Of a stretch of 64,000 bases of DNA, positions 6,683 to 16,095 are shown in pieces. The DNA lies in contig NZ_LR701593.1 in the NCBI RefSeq assembly GCF_902498805.1, positions 1 through 64,000 of the forward strand, in the 5' to 3' direction. The translations under genes were made by a program, and so were the position numbers. Source of the stretch: Imperialibacter sp. EC-SDR9 (GTDB taxonomy: Bacteria > Bacteroidota > Bacteroidia > Cytophagales > Cyclobacteriaceae). Under the pieces are notes generated by a model. That model worked only from the letters and a program-made list of their open reading frames with translations, was not told where the DNA came from and ran no database searches. Position 1 is the first letter of the stretch. Every line of letters begins with the position of its first letter.

Positions 6683-7651
6683 ATGAGTTGGTATCAGTCG
6701 TTTGGATTACTTGAATTAACGTTTTGCCTCGTTTTTGGCATCCTCTACCTGGCCTACCTGGCCCGGGTACTTTATGTCGCCAAGGCAGTGGGAAGCTCCT
6801 CCAAAATAGTGTTGAGCAAAGTCATTCTCAGATCCATCTATTTTTTCCTTTTTATCGTCGCCCTCATGGGACCTTCCTTTGGCGACAGCAAGAAAGAAAT
6901 CAAGTCAGTGGGCAAAGACATCTTCTTCTGTGTAGACCTCTCCGTGTCCATGGATGCATTTGATGTGCAACCCACCAGGCTGGAGAAAATAAAATTCGAG
7001 CTAAAAAACATCACCGATGCCTTCAACTCGGACCGCATGGGCATCATTATGTTTTCTAACGAGGCTTTCATGCAGTGCCCGCTCACTTACGACCAGTCGG
7101 CACTCAACATCTTCATAGAAACGCTCAACACCAGCCTTGTGCCCAACACCGGCACCGACTTTGGCCCTCCCCTTCGGATGGCACTTAGCAAGCTGAACGA
7201 CGAAGAATCGCCCCTTACGCAGCAGAAATCGAAGATCATTATACTGATCAGCGACGGAGAGGACTTCGGCGAAGAAACTGACCAGATTTCGCAGGAAATA
7301 GAGCAAACAGGTATCAAACTATTCACTTTGGGCGTTGGTACCGACAAGGGGAGCAAGATATTGAGCCGAAGAGGCTTTAAAAAAGACAATCAAGGTAACG
7401 ACGTTGTTACTCGACTCAATAGCAACTCATTAAAAGACGTGGCTACCAAAACCGGCGGCAAGTACTTTGAGATCAATGAAACTAAAAACGACGTTTCGAG
7501 ATTAATAAATACAATCAATGAGATAGAAGGCGAAATGAGAGATGCCCGGCAGGTCGACGTTACGGCCAACAGGTACTATTATTTCCTGGCCATTGGACTG
7601 GCCCTTTTTGCTCTTGACTACCTCATTTCAGTGAAAACCATGAAAATATGA
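6683..7651 (+). CDS. batB: BatB-like VWA-domain membrane protein
   Basis: Membrane protein of the Bacteroides aerotolerance (Bat) group. Of 322 residues, the N-terminus carries two hydrophobic segments (about 6-30 and 46-62), a von Willebrand factor A domain follows from about residue 78, and a C-terminal segment (about 300-317) returns to the membrane. The metal-ion-dependent adhesion site is intact: Asp85-x-Ser87-x-Ser89 in VDLSVSMD, with later TGTDFG and SDGED motifs. The stop overlaps the start of the TPR gene by 4 nt, indicating translational coupling. The usual batA and moxR genes are not in the window. Role in stress tolerance is family knowledge. Confidence 0.88.
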   Translation: MSWYQSFGLLELTFCLVFGILYLAYLARVLYVAKAVGSSSKIVLSKVILRSIYFFLFIVALMGPSFGDSKKEIKSVGKDIFFCVDLSVSMDAFDVQPTRLEKIKFELKNITDAFNSDRMGIIMFSNEAFMQCPLTYDQSALNIFIETLNTSLVPNTGTDFGPPLRMALSKLNDEESPLTQQKSKIIILISDGEDFGEETDQISQEIEQTGIKLFTLGVGTDKGSKILSRRGFKKDNQGNDVVTRLNSNSLKDVATKTGGKYFEINETKNDVSRLINTINEIEGEMRDARQVDVTANRYYYFLAIGLALFALDYLISVKTMKI

Positions 7652-8535
7652 AGGCATTAGCAGGCATTTTATTGGTGATAGCGGTCATCATTCCGGGCGT
7701 GAATGACATCGCCACTGTTAACAAACTGAAGAAAGACGCAGAGAAAGCCTATTTGGCAGGGGACTATGCAAAGGCCACTCAGGCCTACACCATGCTTACC
7801 GATTCGTTGGGCGTATTGGAAGACAAGCTTTTTCTTAACCTCGGCCATTCACTTTTTCAGCAGGGCGACTCAGCACAGGCCTTCAGTCAGTACCAGCGCC
7901 TCATCAACACCAAGGAAAAAGACCTGAAGTCGCTGGCTTACAACCAAATGGGCATCATCAGCAACAAGCCAGGCGATAGGAACACTGCGCTAAGCTTCTT
8001 TAAGGAAGCTTTGAAGGCTGACCCCACCAATGAAGAAGCCAGATACAACTACCAGCTGGTGAAACGCCAGATCGCCGAAGACAACGAAAAAAACCAGGAC
8101 GATCAGCAGCAGGACAAGGAGAAGAACGAAGAAAAAGAAGACGAGAAGAAAGATCAGCAGGACAAAGATCAGAACAACGATCAAAAGAACGAAGAGCAGA
8201 AGAAGCAGGATCAGGAAAAGAAAGACCAGGAGAGCGAGAACAAAGAGCAAAAAGACCAGGAGCAGCAGAGCGAAGAGCAAAAGAAAGAACAAGAAAAGAA
8301 AGACCAGGAGCAAAAAAAGAAGGAGCAACAAGACGCCGAACAGCAGGACAAAGAGAACAAAGACGGTGAAAAGCAGCCTCCTCAGATCAACCCTGATAAG
8401 CTGAAGGAGATGAACATCTCAGAAGAAAAGGCCAAGATGATCCTCGAAGCGATGCGAAACAGCGAGATTCAGTATATTCAGCAGAACAAGCGAAAAGGTG
8501 TTAAAAAGCCAGAAAGCGGAAAGCCCGACTGGTAA
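7648..8535 (+). CDS. batC: BatC-like TPR protein with a long charged tail
   Basis: 295 residues: an N-terminal hydrophobic segment (1-20, signal or anchor), TPR repeats at about 25-155, then a highly biased stretch of Glu, Lys, Gln and Asp (about 155-245), and a short conserved-looking end with INPDKLKEMNISEEKAKMIL. The TPR part should bind a partner, probably the VWA domain of BatB, whose gene overlaps its start. The low-complexity stretch reads as a nearly uninterrupted leucine-rich frame on the opposite strand, which is an artefact. Assigned to BatC from order and architecture. Confidence 0.82.
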   Translation: MKALAGILLVIAVIIPGVNDIATVNKLKKDAEKAYLAGDYAKATQAYTMLTDSLGVLEDKLFLNLGHSLFQQGDSAQAFSQYQRLINTKEKDLKSLAYNQMGIISNKPGDRNTALSFFKEALKADPTNEEARYNYQLVKRQIAEDNEKNQDDQQQDKEKNEEKEDEKKDQQDKDQNNDQKNEEQKKQDQEKKDQESENKEQKDQEQQSEEQKKEQEKKDQEQKKKEQQDAEQQDKENKDGEKQPPQINPDKLKEMNISEEKAKMILEAMRNSEIQYIQQNKRKGVKKPESGKPDW

Positions 8536-8626
8536 AGCCTCGGCTGCAGCCAACAGCCAGGCTGACATTGTTATAAGAAAAGCCGCCCAATACACCCCAA
8601 TTCATTAACCCGAAAATTATATCATT

Positions 8627-9805
8627 ATGCAGGAAGTAGTTATCGTTTCAGCAGTAAGAACGCCCATTGGAAGTTTTGGAGGCGCTTTGGCTGGCTTGTC
8701 TGCCACTCAGCTTGGCTCTATCGCTATAAAAGGTGCGTTGGAAAAGGCTGGTGTTGGCGCAAAAGAGGTCGGTGAGGTATTCATGGGCAATGTCATTTCG
8801 GCCAACCTGGGGCAGGCTCCGGCCCGTCAGGCGTCGTTGGGTGCTGGCATCGGGCAAAATGTACCCTGCACCACCATCAACAAAGTGTGCTCCTCAGGCA
8901 TGAAAGCGGTGATGATTGGAGTGCAGTCTATCATGACTGGGCAGAATGAAGTAGTGGTGGCTGGCGGCATGGAAAGCATGACAAACGTGCCTTATTATAT
9001 CCCAAAAGCACGCTACGGCTACAAATATGGTCATGGTCAGTTGATTGATGGCCTCATGCACGATGGACTATGGGAAATATACAATGGCTTCCCGATGGGC
9101 AACTGCGCTGAGAATACCGCCAAAGAAATGAAGATCACCCGGGAGGAGCAGGACGCCTACGCAATCAATAGTTACAAAAGGGTAGCAGCCGCCACTGAGG
9201 CCGGCTATTTCAAAGATGAGATCATCCCGGTCGAAATTCCTCAAAGAAAAGGAGACCCTGTTTTAATGAAAGAGGACGAGGAGTTCAAAAATGTGAACTT
9301 CGACAAGATACCTTCTTTGCGGCCTGTATTTGAAAAAGACGGCACGGTAACCGCCGCCAATGCGTCGACCATCAACGATGGCGCTTCTGCCCTGATCATC
9401 ATGAGTGCAGCCAAAGCAAAAGAGCTGGGACTCATCCCCATCGCAAAAATCAGAGGCTTTGGCGATGCAGCGCAAGACCCCATGTGGTTCACCACTTCTC
9501 CGGCCCTTGCCATCCCAAAAGCGATGAAAATGGCTGGCGTTACTAAAAAAGATGTCGACTTCTACGAAATAAATGAAGCCTTTGCCGCAGTGGCGATTGC
9601 CAACAACAGAAAATTGGAGCTGGACCCTGCCAAAGTAAATGTGTTTGGAGGCGCTGTGGCATTGGGGCATCCACTTGGCTGCTCCGGCGCCCGGATTATC
9701 ACCACGCTTAACAGTGTGCTACATCAGGAAGGTGGCACCATTGGCGTAGCAGGTATTTGCAACGGTGGTGGTGGCGCTTCTGCCATTGTCATTGAAAAAA
9801 TTTAG
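8627..9805 (+). CDS. atoB: acetyl-CoA C-acetyltransferase (thiolase)
   Basis: Condenses two acetyl-CoA to acetoacetyl-CoA, or the reverse in fatty-acid breakdown. At 392 residues it is standard for the family. The active-site residues are visible: Cys88 in NKVCSSGMKA, His348 in GGAVALGHPLGCSGA and Cys378 in the CNGGGG loop; NEAFAAV is also present. A start 91 bp after batC makes co-transcription possible but not required. A terminator-like hairpin follows. Degradative and biosynthetic thiolases are hard to separate by eye; the length and termini favour the short acetyl-specific type. Confidence 0.93.
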   Translation: MQEVVIVSAVRTPIGSFGGALAGLSATQLGSIAIKGALEKAGVGAKEVGEVFMGNVISANLGQAPARQASLGAGIGQNVPCTTINKVCSSGMKAVMIGVQSIMTGQNEVVVAGGMESMTNVPYYIPKARYGYKYGHGQLIDGLMHDGLWEIYNGFPMGNCAENTAKEMKITREEQDAYAINSYKRVAAATEAGYFKDEIIPVEIPQRKGDPVLMKEDEEFKNVNFDKIPSLRPVFEKDGTVTAANASTINDGASALIIMSAAKAKELGLIPIAKIRGFGDAAQDPMWFTTSPALAIPKAMKMAGVTKKDVDFYEINEAFAAVAIANNRKLELDPAKVNVFGGAVALGHPLGCSGARIITTLNSVLHQEGGTIGVAGICNGGGGASAIVIEKI

Positions 9806-9820
9806 CCAGTGAAAAATGAA

Positions 9821-9855
9821 AATGGCGCCGTAACGTTATCAAGCGGCGCTCATTT
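9821..9855 (+). terminator. terminator after the thiolase gene
   Basis: Arms AATGGCGCCG and CGGCGCTCATT (one bulged base) around a 13-nt loop, followed by TTTAAAT. It starts 16 nt after the thiolase stop. Confidence 0.55.
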
Positions 9856-9871
9856 TAAATCCGTTTGATGC

Positions 9872-11182
9872 ATGATGAAAAACTGCGTTCTATTTACCAT
9901 GCTTCTCCTTCCTTTGGTGGTGGCCGGCCAAACCAAAATCACCACCTATCACGACCGAATCAAAGGCCTTAAAAATGAGGAATACTTTGTTCTGAATGCC
10001 GACAGCAGCCAAATAGATGGCAAGTATCTTAAATACAACCCGGAGGGTGTAGTCATCATCGAAGGCGATTACGTAAAAGGGAAGCGAAACGGCACGTTTT
10101 TTAACTACTACGACAACGGCAAGCTGCAAAGAGAAACCATCTACATCGACGGGTTAAGGCAGGGAGAAACAAAAGTGTATCATCCCAACGGCAACCTGCT
10201 TCAAATCGCTATCTTTAAAAACGACACGCTTTCCGGACAAATTATTTCCTATTACGAAGATGAGGTCGTCAAATCCTCCACTGAATTCAAAAGCGGCAAG
10301 CCCGATGGTGAGGTGGTGAATTACTACCCCAGCGGCGTTAAGAAAGAGGTGATCCACTACCAAAGCGGGCTACAGGACGGCACCACCGAAACGTTCTACG
10401 AAAACGGAACTAAAGAAACAGAGGCCTATTATAAAAAGGGGAAGCTGGATGGTCATTTTAAAACATACTATCCCTCGGGCACGCTAAAAACTGAAGCCTA
10501 CAATGAGGCCGGGCTGCAAAACGGCACTTACAAAACCTACTATGCGAATGAGCAGTTGGAGTACGCCGGCACCTACGTGCAGGGAAAACTAAGTGGCGCT
10601 GCAAACGCTTTTTTTGAAGACGGAACACCCTCACAAAAGCTGGTGTACAAAGAAGGAGCCCGGGTAGGGAAAAACTACACTTACCATCCCAACGGCGCTG
10701 TGAAAACGGCAACTGACTACTCCAACAACGAGAAAGACCGCACCATTGAAGAGTTCAATGCCTCAGGTCAGCTTCTCTCCACTAAAACCTACAAAGAGGA
10801 CGTCCGCTCAGGGCAGTGGACGCTTTACAATATTGCCGATGGATCATTCGTCAGAGAAAACTACATCGACGACAAACTTGATGGCAAGAGGACAACATAT
10901 AGTTCGAAAGAGGTTATAACGGAGGAAGCCGACTTCAAGAATGGCAAGCAGCATGGTTTGACAATAGGCTACCACCCCAATAAAAAAACTGCTTACGAAA
11001 CTTACTACGAATACGACAGGAAGCACGGTTCACACAAAGCCTTTGATAAGTCAGGCGACCTTATAGAAGAAGGAAACTACGTGAGAAACCTAAAAAATGG
11101 CACATGGAAATATTACGACCGCAAAGGAAGGCTGGAAAAGACGGTTACCTATAAACTGGGCAAGGTAATCAAGGAGCAATAG
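9872..11182 (+). CDS. exported MORN-type repeat protein
   Basis: 436 residues with a signal peptide (about 1-20, ending VVAGQ) and then roughly fifteen repeats of about 22-24 residues of the form G-x-x-x-x-YY-x-NG-x-x-K-x-E, the MORN-variant repeat (as in YwqK-like proteins). The repeats form an extended beta sheet and no catalytic site is evident. It should lie in the periplasm or on the outer membrane. Neighbours are unrelated, with the thiolase terminator upstream. Function is unknown; a structural or binding role is inferred. Confidence 0.8.
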   Translation: MMKNCVLFTMLLLPLVVAGQTKITTYHDRIKGLKNEEYFVLNADSSQIDGKYLKYNPEGVVIIEGDYVKGKRNGTFFNYYDNGKLQRETIYIDGLRQGETKVYHPNGNLLQIAIFKNDTLSGQIISYYEDEVVKSSTEFKSGKPDGEVVNYYPSGVKKEVIHYQSGLQDGTTETFYENGTKETEAYYKKGKLDGHFKTYYPSGTLKTEAYNEAGLQNGTYKTYYANEQLEYAGTYVQGKLSGAANAFFEDGTPSQKLVYKEGARVGKNYTYHPNGAVKTATDYSNNEKDRTIEEFNASGQLLSTKTYKEDVRSGQWTLYNIADGSFVRENYIDDKLDGKRTTYSSKEVITEEADFKNGKQHGLTIGYHPNKKTAYETYYEYDRKHGSHKAFDKSGDLIEEGNYVRNLKNGTWKYYDRKGRLEKTVTYKLGKVIKEQ

Positions 11183-11243
11183 CCCGCCATCTGATCTCTG
11201 TTACATTTCAAAAAAGAAAATTTTTTAATACGCCACCCATCCA

Positions 11244-11251
11244 TAAATTTG
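11244..11251 (+). promoter_or_regulatory. -7 promoter element TAAATTTG just before purC
   Basis: Perfect match to TAnnTTTG ending 8 bp before the purC start codon. If used, transcription would begin at or next to the ATG, giving a leaderless message. No clear -33 element is seen. Confidence 0.35.
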
Positions 11252-11259
11252 TCACCCTT

Positions 11260-12207
11260 ATGGAAGCCCTCAAGGAAACCCAATTTCAATTCCCCGGCGT
11301 CACCGGTAAATACAAAGGCAAAGTGCGGGACGTGTACTACCTCGACCAACTGATGATAGTAGTTGCCAGCGATCGCATTTCAGCGTTCGACGTCATTCTC
11401 CCCAGGGCCATTCCGTTCAAAGGTCAAATCCTGAACCAGATTGCGGCCAAGTTTCTGGCACTAACCAGGGACGTGGTGCCGAACTGGGTAACTGCAGTAC
11501 CTGATCCCAATGTCACGATTGGTGTGAAGTGCGAACCCTTCAAAGTAGAAATGGTTATCAGGGGATATTTGGCCGGTCATGCCTGGAGAGAATATAAATC
11601 AGGGAAGCGTCAGGTTTGCGGAGTGCCTCTTCCAGAAGGGCTAAAAGAAAATGACAAGCTCCCCTCTCCCATCATCACACCCACCACCAAAGCCTCAGAG
11701 GGTCACGATATGGACATTTCCCGGGAGGAAATCATAGCGCAGGGAATAGTATCGGAAGCCGACTACCTGCAACTGGAAAAGTATACACAGGCGCTTTACA
11801 AAAAGGGCTCAGAGTATGCGGCCTCGCAGGGACTTATTTTGGTAGACACCAAATACGAATTTGGGAAGCACGATGGCACCATCTATTTAATTGACGAAAT
11901 ACACACACCGGATTCATCCCGGTATTTTTATGCCGACACCTATGAGGCAATCCAGGCAAAAGGAGAGCCTCAAAAGCAACTCTCCAAAGAGTTTGTGCGG
12001 CAGTGGCTGATTGAAAATGGATTTCAGGGCAAAGAAGGTCAAAATGTGCCGGAAATGTCAGATGAGGTAGTAAACTCGATCTCACATCGCTATATTGAAC
12101 TTTTTGAGAAAGTAACAGGCGAGAAATTTCAGAAACGCAGCTATGCTGGGGTTGAATCAACCATAGAGTCAAACGTTTTAAAGAGCCTTAAAGAAATTAG
12201 TAAGTAG
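11260..12207 (+). CDS. purC: phosphoribosylaminoimidazole-succinocarboxamide synthase
   Basis: Joins aspartate to CAIR with ATP in step 7 or 8 of purine synthesis, in the cytoplasm. 315 residues, typical of the longer bacterial/eukaryotic form. Recognisable motifs are the N-terminal [21 protein letters not shown], the [15 protein letters not shown] segment, and [12 protein letters not shown] followed by [12 protein letters not shown]. The start fits the usual N-terminus. No other purine genes are in the window. Confidence 0.96.
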   Translation: MEALKETQFQFPGVTGKYKGKVRDVYYLDQLMIVVASDRISAFDVILPRAIPFKGQILNQIAAKFLALTRDVVPNWVTAVPDPNVTIGVKCEPFKVEMVIRGYLAGHAWREYKSGKRQVCGVPLPEGLKENDKLPSPIITPTTKASEGHDMDISREEIIAQGIVSEADYLQLEKYTQALYKKGSEYAASQGLILVDTKYEFGKHDGTIYLIDEIHTPDSSRYFYADTYEAIQAKGEPQKQLSKEFVRQWLIENGFQGKEGQNVPEMSDEVVNSISHRYIELFEKVTGEKFQKRSYAGVESTIESNVLKSLKEISK

Positions 12208-12225
12208 AAGTAAACACATACACAC

Positions 12226-12603
12226 ATGAAGTATTCGTTAGACAAGAGCGAAAAATACAGCATCTTAAAAATTACGCAGGAAAAACTGGATACCTCTACT
12301 GCCCCGGATTACAAATCCGAATTTGTAAAGCTGCAAGCCGAAGGCAGCTCCAACATGATCCTCGACCTCTCCGATGTAAAATATGTCGATTCTTCTGGCC
12401 TGAGTGCATTGCTTGTTGGCAACCGCTGCTTTTCAGAAGCTGGCGGAATCTTCGTTATGATTGGCATGAACGACCACGTGGTGAAGCTGATTAAGATATC
12501 GCAGCTTGACAAGGTATTGAATATAGTACCTACCAAGGAAGAGGCAATAGACACGGTATTTCTGCATGAAATTGAAAGCGGACTCGAGGAGGAAGAAGAA
12601 TAG
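12226..12603 (+). CDS. STAS-domain anti-sigma-factor antagonist
   Basis: 125 residues forming a single STAS domain like SpoIIAA/RsbV. The phosphorylation loop VDSSGLSALLVG is intact, with the acceptor serine at Ser56 or Ser57. Such proteins bind a partner kinase or anti-sigma factor when unphosphorylated. No partner kinase or phosphatase gene is nearby. The gene ends in an acidic tail (EEEEE), and its stop lies 6 bp before the TTG start of the RNase Z gene; the ribosome site for that start is inside this tail, so the two are probably coupled. Confidence 0.9.
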   Translation: MKYSLDKSEKYSILKITQEKLDTSTAPDYKSEFVKLQAEGSSNMILDLSDVKYVDSSGLSALLVGNRCFSEAGGIFVMIGMNDHVVKLIKISQLDKVLNIVPTKEEAIDTVFLHEIESGLEEEEE

Positions 12604-12609
12604 TCTCCA

Positions 12610-13524
12610 TTGAGCTTTGTATTAAAAATTCTTGGGTCAAATTCCGCCGCTCCAGCGCACAACAGAAACCAAACGTCGCAAGTACTGGTGGTTGATGACG
12701 AGCACTTTCTCATCGATTGCGGCGAGGCCACCCAACTTCAGTTGAAGAAATACAAAGTAAAGGCGACCAAAATCAATCATATTTTCATCAGCCACCTGCA
12801 TGGCGACCACTACTACGGCTTGATAGGGCTGTTATCAACCATGCATTTGTATGGCAGAAAGGCCAGGCTCTTCCTCTATGGCCCGCCAGGGCTATCTGAA
12901 ATTCTCAGTCTACAGTTCAGGTACTCCAACACCACACTGAACTTCCCCATTCAGTTCAAAGAATGGGTGCCCGGCACAAGTGAGGTGCTTCTGGAAAATC
13001 AGAAAATTACTGTCAGCAGTTTTCCTGTCAGCCACCGAATCGCCTGTAGTGGGTTTCTTTTTCGGGAGAAACCAAAAAACAGGCGGATTGAGAAGTCCTT
13101 ACTTCCCCCCAACGTTACACCCACCTTTATCATTAAGCTAAAAAACGGAGAAGACCTGTTGGATGAAAAGGGAAACATCAAATACAAGAACAGCGAAGTA
13201 ACACTTCCTCCCCGCCCCTCCTATTCATACGCCTACTGTGCCGACACGAAATACGACGAGTCGCTCATCCAATACATCGGCGGTGTCGATATGCTCTATC
13301 ACGAGGGTACCTTTATGGAGGACATGAAAGAGAGAGCTGAGCTGACTTTTCACTCCACGGCAGGGCAGGCAGCTACCCTGGCACTGAAAGCAGGCGTCGG
13401 TAAGCTGATTCTGGGGCACTTTAGCACCCGCTACAAAGAATTAAATCCTTTACTGGAAGAAGCATTGACTGTGTTTAAAGAATCGTATCTTGGTATTGAG
13501 GGGACTGACTTTTCCCCCGCCTGA
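12610..13524 (+). CDS. rnz: ribonuclease Z
   Basis: Metallo-beta-lactamase-fold endonuclease that removes 3' trailers from tRNA precursors. 304 residues. The zinc motif HLHGDH gives His62, His64, Asp66 and His67; later ligands lie in the FPVSHR, YCADTKYD and GHFSTRY segments. No ATG fits; the start is TTG at 12610, preceded at suitable distance by the purine-rich GAGGAAGAAGAA at the end of the STAS gene. The start gives an N-terminus (SFVLKILGSNSAAP) that matches the family. tRNAs here lack encoded CCA, consistent with a need for RNase Z. Confidence 0.95.
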   Translation: MSFVLKILGSNSAAPAHNRNQTSQVLVVDDEHFLIDCGEATQLQLKKYKVKATKINHIFISHLHGDHYYGLIGLLSTMHLYGRKARLFLYGPPGLSEILSLQFRYSNTTLNFPIQFKEWVPGTSEVLLENQKITVSSFPVSHRIACSGFLFREKPKNRRIEKSLLPPNVTPTFIIKLKNGEDLLDEKGNIKYKNSEVTLPPRPSYSYAYCADTKYDESLIQYIGGVDMLYHEGTFMEDMKERAELTFHSTAGQAATLALKAGVGKLILGHFSTRYKELNPLLEEALTVFKESYLGIEGTDFSPA

Positions 13525-13531
13525 CAAACAG

Positions 13532-14338
13532 ATGGAGCCAACACTCAACAACAAACGAACCAACCTATTCATCGTTCTGAGCGGCATTTTCCTCACCAAT
13601 GCCGTTGTTGCAGAGATTATTGGGGTCAAAATCTTCTCAGCAGAAGGCACTTTTGGACTGCCTCCTGCTCAAATTCATCTCTTTGGAGACTTTGTCCTCG
13701 ATTTCAACCTCACGGCTGGTGCCGTCATCTGGCCTGTCGTTTTCATCACCACCGACATTATCAATGAATACTTCGGCAAGCAAGGTGTAAAAAGGATCAG
13801 CTACATGACGGCTGGCTTCATTGCCTACGTTTTTCTGGTAATCTACCTCGTAACGTTGCTCGACCCCGCCGCTTTCTGGCTCGACGTCAATGGCACCGAC
13901 AGTGAAGGCCATCCATTCAATATCAACTACGCTTTCAAAGTTATTTTCAGACAAGGGCTTGGCATCATTATAGGGTCACTCGTTGCTTTCCTCATAGGTC
14001 AGCTACTTGATGTCTATGTGTTTCATCAGCTTCGCAAAGTCACGGGATCAAGAATGATCTGGCTCAGGGCCACCGGGTCAACGCTTGTTAGTCAGTTCAT
14101 CGATAGCTTCGTGGTGCTTGGCATTGCTTTCTACGTCCTCGCTCCTGAAGGTGGTCGCTGGAGCCTCTCCCAGCTTGCGGCAGTAGGCACCATCAACTAC
14201 ATCTACAAATTCAGCGTGGCCATTCTGCTCACGCCTCTGCTTTATGTGGCCCACTACTTCATCGACCGGTACCTGGGCAAAAAAGATGCAGAAGCGCTGA
14301 TTGAAGACGCTGCTGCGAAAAGTAAAGGCTTTTTCTGA
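13532..14338 (+). CDS. yhhQ: queuosine precursor transporter (YhhQ/VUT family)
   Basis: Inner-membrane transporter that imports queuine-type precursors (preQ0/preQ1) used in tRNA modification. The ATG at 13532 gives 268 residues; an earlier TTG would overlap rnz and adds an atypical stretch. Six or so hydrophobic segments are visible. The family hallmark is the ITTDIINEYFGKQGVKR segment near residues 70-86. It follows rnz by 7 bp and overlaps the next gene by one base, so it lies in a run of co-transcribed genes. The substrate is inferred from the family. Confidence 0.88.
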   Translation: MEPTLNNKRTNLFIVLSGIFLTNAVVAEIIGVKIFSAEGTFGLPPAQIHLFGDFVLDFNLTAGAVIWPVVFITTDIINEYFGKQGVKRISYMTAGFIAYVFLVIYLVTLLDPAAFWLDVNGTDSEGHPFNINYAFKVIFRQGLGIIIGSLVAFLIGQLLDVYVFHQLRKVTGSRMIWLRATGSTLVSQFIDSFVVLGIAFYVLAPEGGRWSLSQLAAVGTINYIYKFSVAILLTPLLYVAHYFIDRYLGKKDAEALIEDAAAKSKGFF

Positions 14339-15348
14339 TGAGACTCTATTCCCTTTTATCGATCGCCGTCCTGGTTGCCTTGTCATATTGCACTCCGGCT
14401 GCTCAACAGCTTGAAGTCATTTCCGTCGACGGAAAAATGCCCACCAGTGAAATGGGGACGACACTCATCCACGAACACATCCTGGTCGACTTTATAGGGG
14501 CCGACAGCGTCGGCTACCACCGTTGGAACCGGGACAGCGTGATTGCCCGAGCGCTGCCCTTTCTGGTAGATGCCAAAGAAAGAGGCGTCGACACCTTTAT
14601 TGATTGCACTCCAGCTTATCTGGGACGGGATCCCTGGCTGCTGAAAGAGCTCAGCGAACTGTCTGGATTGACGATCCTGACCAACACCGGTTACTATGGA
14701 GCGGTTGACAGTAAATACCTGCCTGATCATGCATTCACAGAAACGGCAGAGCAGCTGGCAGCAAGGTGGATTGACGAATACAAGAATGGCATTGAAGGAT
14801 CCGGCGTCAAACCGGGCTTTATTAAAATCAGTGTCAATAGCAGCGTGCCGCTTTCCACCGTGGATCAAAAGCTTGTTCGTGCAGCTGCCATCACGCACCT
14901 GGCCACGGGAATGACCATTGCTTCCCATACTGGCCCGGCACTGCCTGCCCTGGAAGAAATTGCCCTGCTAGAGGCCGAAGGTGTTGATCCGTCTGCTTTC
15001 ATTTGGGTACATGCCCAAACCGAAAACGATCTTTCTTATTACAAAAAAGCTTATGACCTGGGCGCCTGGATAAGTCTTGACGGGGTAGTTTGGGGTGTGG
15101 AAGAGCACTTGAAGCGACTAATCCATTGCAAGAAAAACGGCCTTTTAGACAAAGTATTGATTTCCCACGACGCTGGCTGGTACAGCCCCGGCGAATTAAA
15201 TGGAGGCGACTTCAGGGGGTTCACAGCCATTTTTGATGAGCTCATTCCTCTTTTGAAGCAAAACGATTTTTCGGAAAAAGACATAGACCAACTGCTGCGG
15301 GTCAACCCGGCACGGGCCTTTGCTATCAATGTAAAAGCAGCCAACTAG
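14338..15348 (+). CDS. phosphotriesterase-like metal-dependent hydrolase, exported
   Basis: 336 residues in the amidohydrolase (TIM-barrel) superfamily, PTE branch. The HEH metal pair is His45 and His47 (GTTLIHEHIL); Lys163 in GFIKISVN is the likely carbamylated bridge; SHTGPA and the SHDAGW motif supply the remaining ligands. The N-terminus is hydrophobic with a Cys at residue 18, suggesting a lipoprotein signal, though the lipobox (LSYC) is weak. Many relatives are lactonases rather than phosphotriesterases; the substrate is unknown. Its start overlaps the stop of yhhQ by one base. Confidence 0.85.
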   Translation: MRLYSLLSIAVLVALSYCTPAAQQLEVISVDGKMPTSEMGTTLIHEHILVDFIGADSVGYHRWNRDSVIARALPFLVDAKERGVDTFIDCTPAYLGRDPWLLKELSELSGLTILTNTGYYGAVDSKYLPDHAFTETAEQLAARWIDEYKNGIEGSGVKPGFIKISVNSSVPLSTVDQKLVRAAAITHLATGMTIASHTGPALPALEEIALLEAEGVDPSAFIWVHAQTENDLSYYKKAYDLGAWISLDGVVWGVEEHLKRLIHCKKNGLLDKVLISHDAGWYSPGELNGGDFRGFTAIFDELIPLLKQNDFSEKDIDQLLRVNPARAFAINVKAAN

Positions 15349-16091
15349 CTCTTTGGCCTGCGTACATTGTCGCAAACTATGGCAGTAGCTACAGCTACGT
15401 TGAGCGACTCGGCACCACCGTGCCCCGGGATCGTAATAGGGTGGCTCACCAGCGGTAGCAAAGCAGTGGAAATACCATTTGACTCATTGCCCATCACAAT
15501 AAGCCCGCCTTGATCGAACCTTTCACTGTAGATATTCTTCCCATTCAAAAGAGCACCATACACAGGCCCGTCATACGCCTTCAACAGCGCATACAGTTCC
15601 GTATAAAATACCTTCACCCTCGTCAGCGAGCCCATGCATGCCTGCACCACCTTCCCTGCGAACAGGTCAGTTGTTTCCGGAGAGCAATACACCTTGCCGA
15701 TGCCATACCAGTCGGCTATCCTGATGATGGTACCAAGGTTACCAGGATCCCTCACATCGTCCAAAACAAGAGCAAATTCCGAGACAGCGGGTGTTTCAAA
15801 CTGATAAGCAGGCATTTGAACAACTGCCAATGCAGCATTGTTGGACTGTAAACCACTGGCCATTTCCAGCTCCCGCTCCGAAACTATTTCGACCGGAATA
15901 GGTGCCAGTTTTAAAATAAATTCGTTTTCTGCGTAAAAGGAAGAGGTTACATACAGTTCTATGAGCGTGAAATTTGATTGCAGAACTTCGAGCACACTTT
16001 TGCCACCTTCTACCACAAAAAGCCCCTCTTGCTTTCTGAATTTTTTTAATTGCAGCGATTTAATGAATTTTGCCCTGTTTTTCGAAATCAT
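15345..16091 (-). CDS. SpoU/TrmH-family RNA 2'-O-methyltransferase
   Basis: SPOUT-fold enzyme that methylates ribose in rRNA or tRNA. Starting at the ATG at 16091 (MISKNRAKFIKSL) gives 248 residues with an N-terminal substrate-binding domain and a knotted C-terminal domain. Its motifs are DDVRDPGNLGTIIRIADW, IVMGNESNGIS and IPGHGGAESLNVAVA. A longer open frame begins at 16157 but would cover the tamL signal region. The gene converges with the PTE-like gene (4-nt overlap) and is head to head with tamL. rRNA versus tRNA target cannot be told by eye. Confidence 0.92.
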   Translation of the reverse strand: MISKNRAKFIKSLQLKKFRKQEGLFVVEGGKSVLEVLQSNFTLIELYVTSSFYAENEFILKLAPIPVEIVSERELEMASGLQSNNAALAVVQMPAYQFETPAVSEFALVLDDVRDPGNLGTIIRIADWYGIGKVYCSPETTDLFAGKVVQACMGSLTRVKVFYTELYALLKAYDGPVYGALLNGKNIYSERFDQGGLIVMGNESNGISTALLPLVSHPITIPGHGGAESLNVAVATAIVCDNVRRPKS

Positions 16092-16095
16092 TCCC

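Noticed and set aside
7990-8331. Leucine/phenylalanine-rich minus-strand frame
   Set aside because: Mirror image of the Glu/Lys/Gln-rich low-complexity tail of BatC; not coding.
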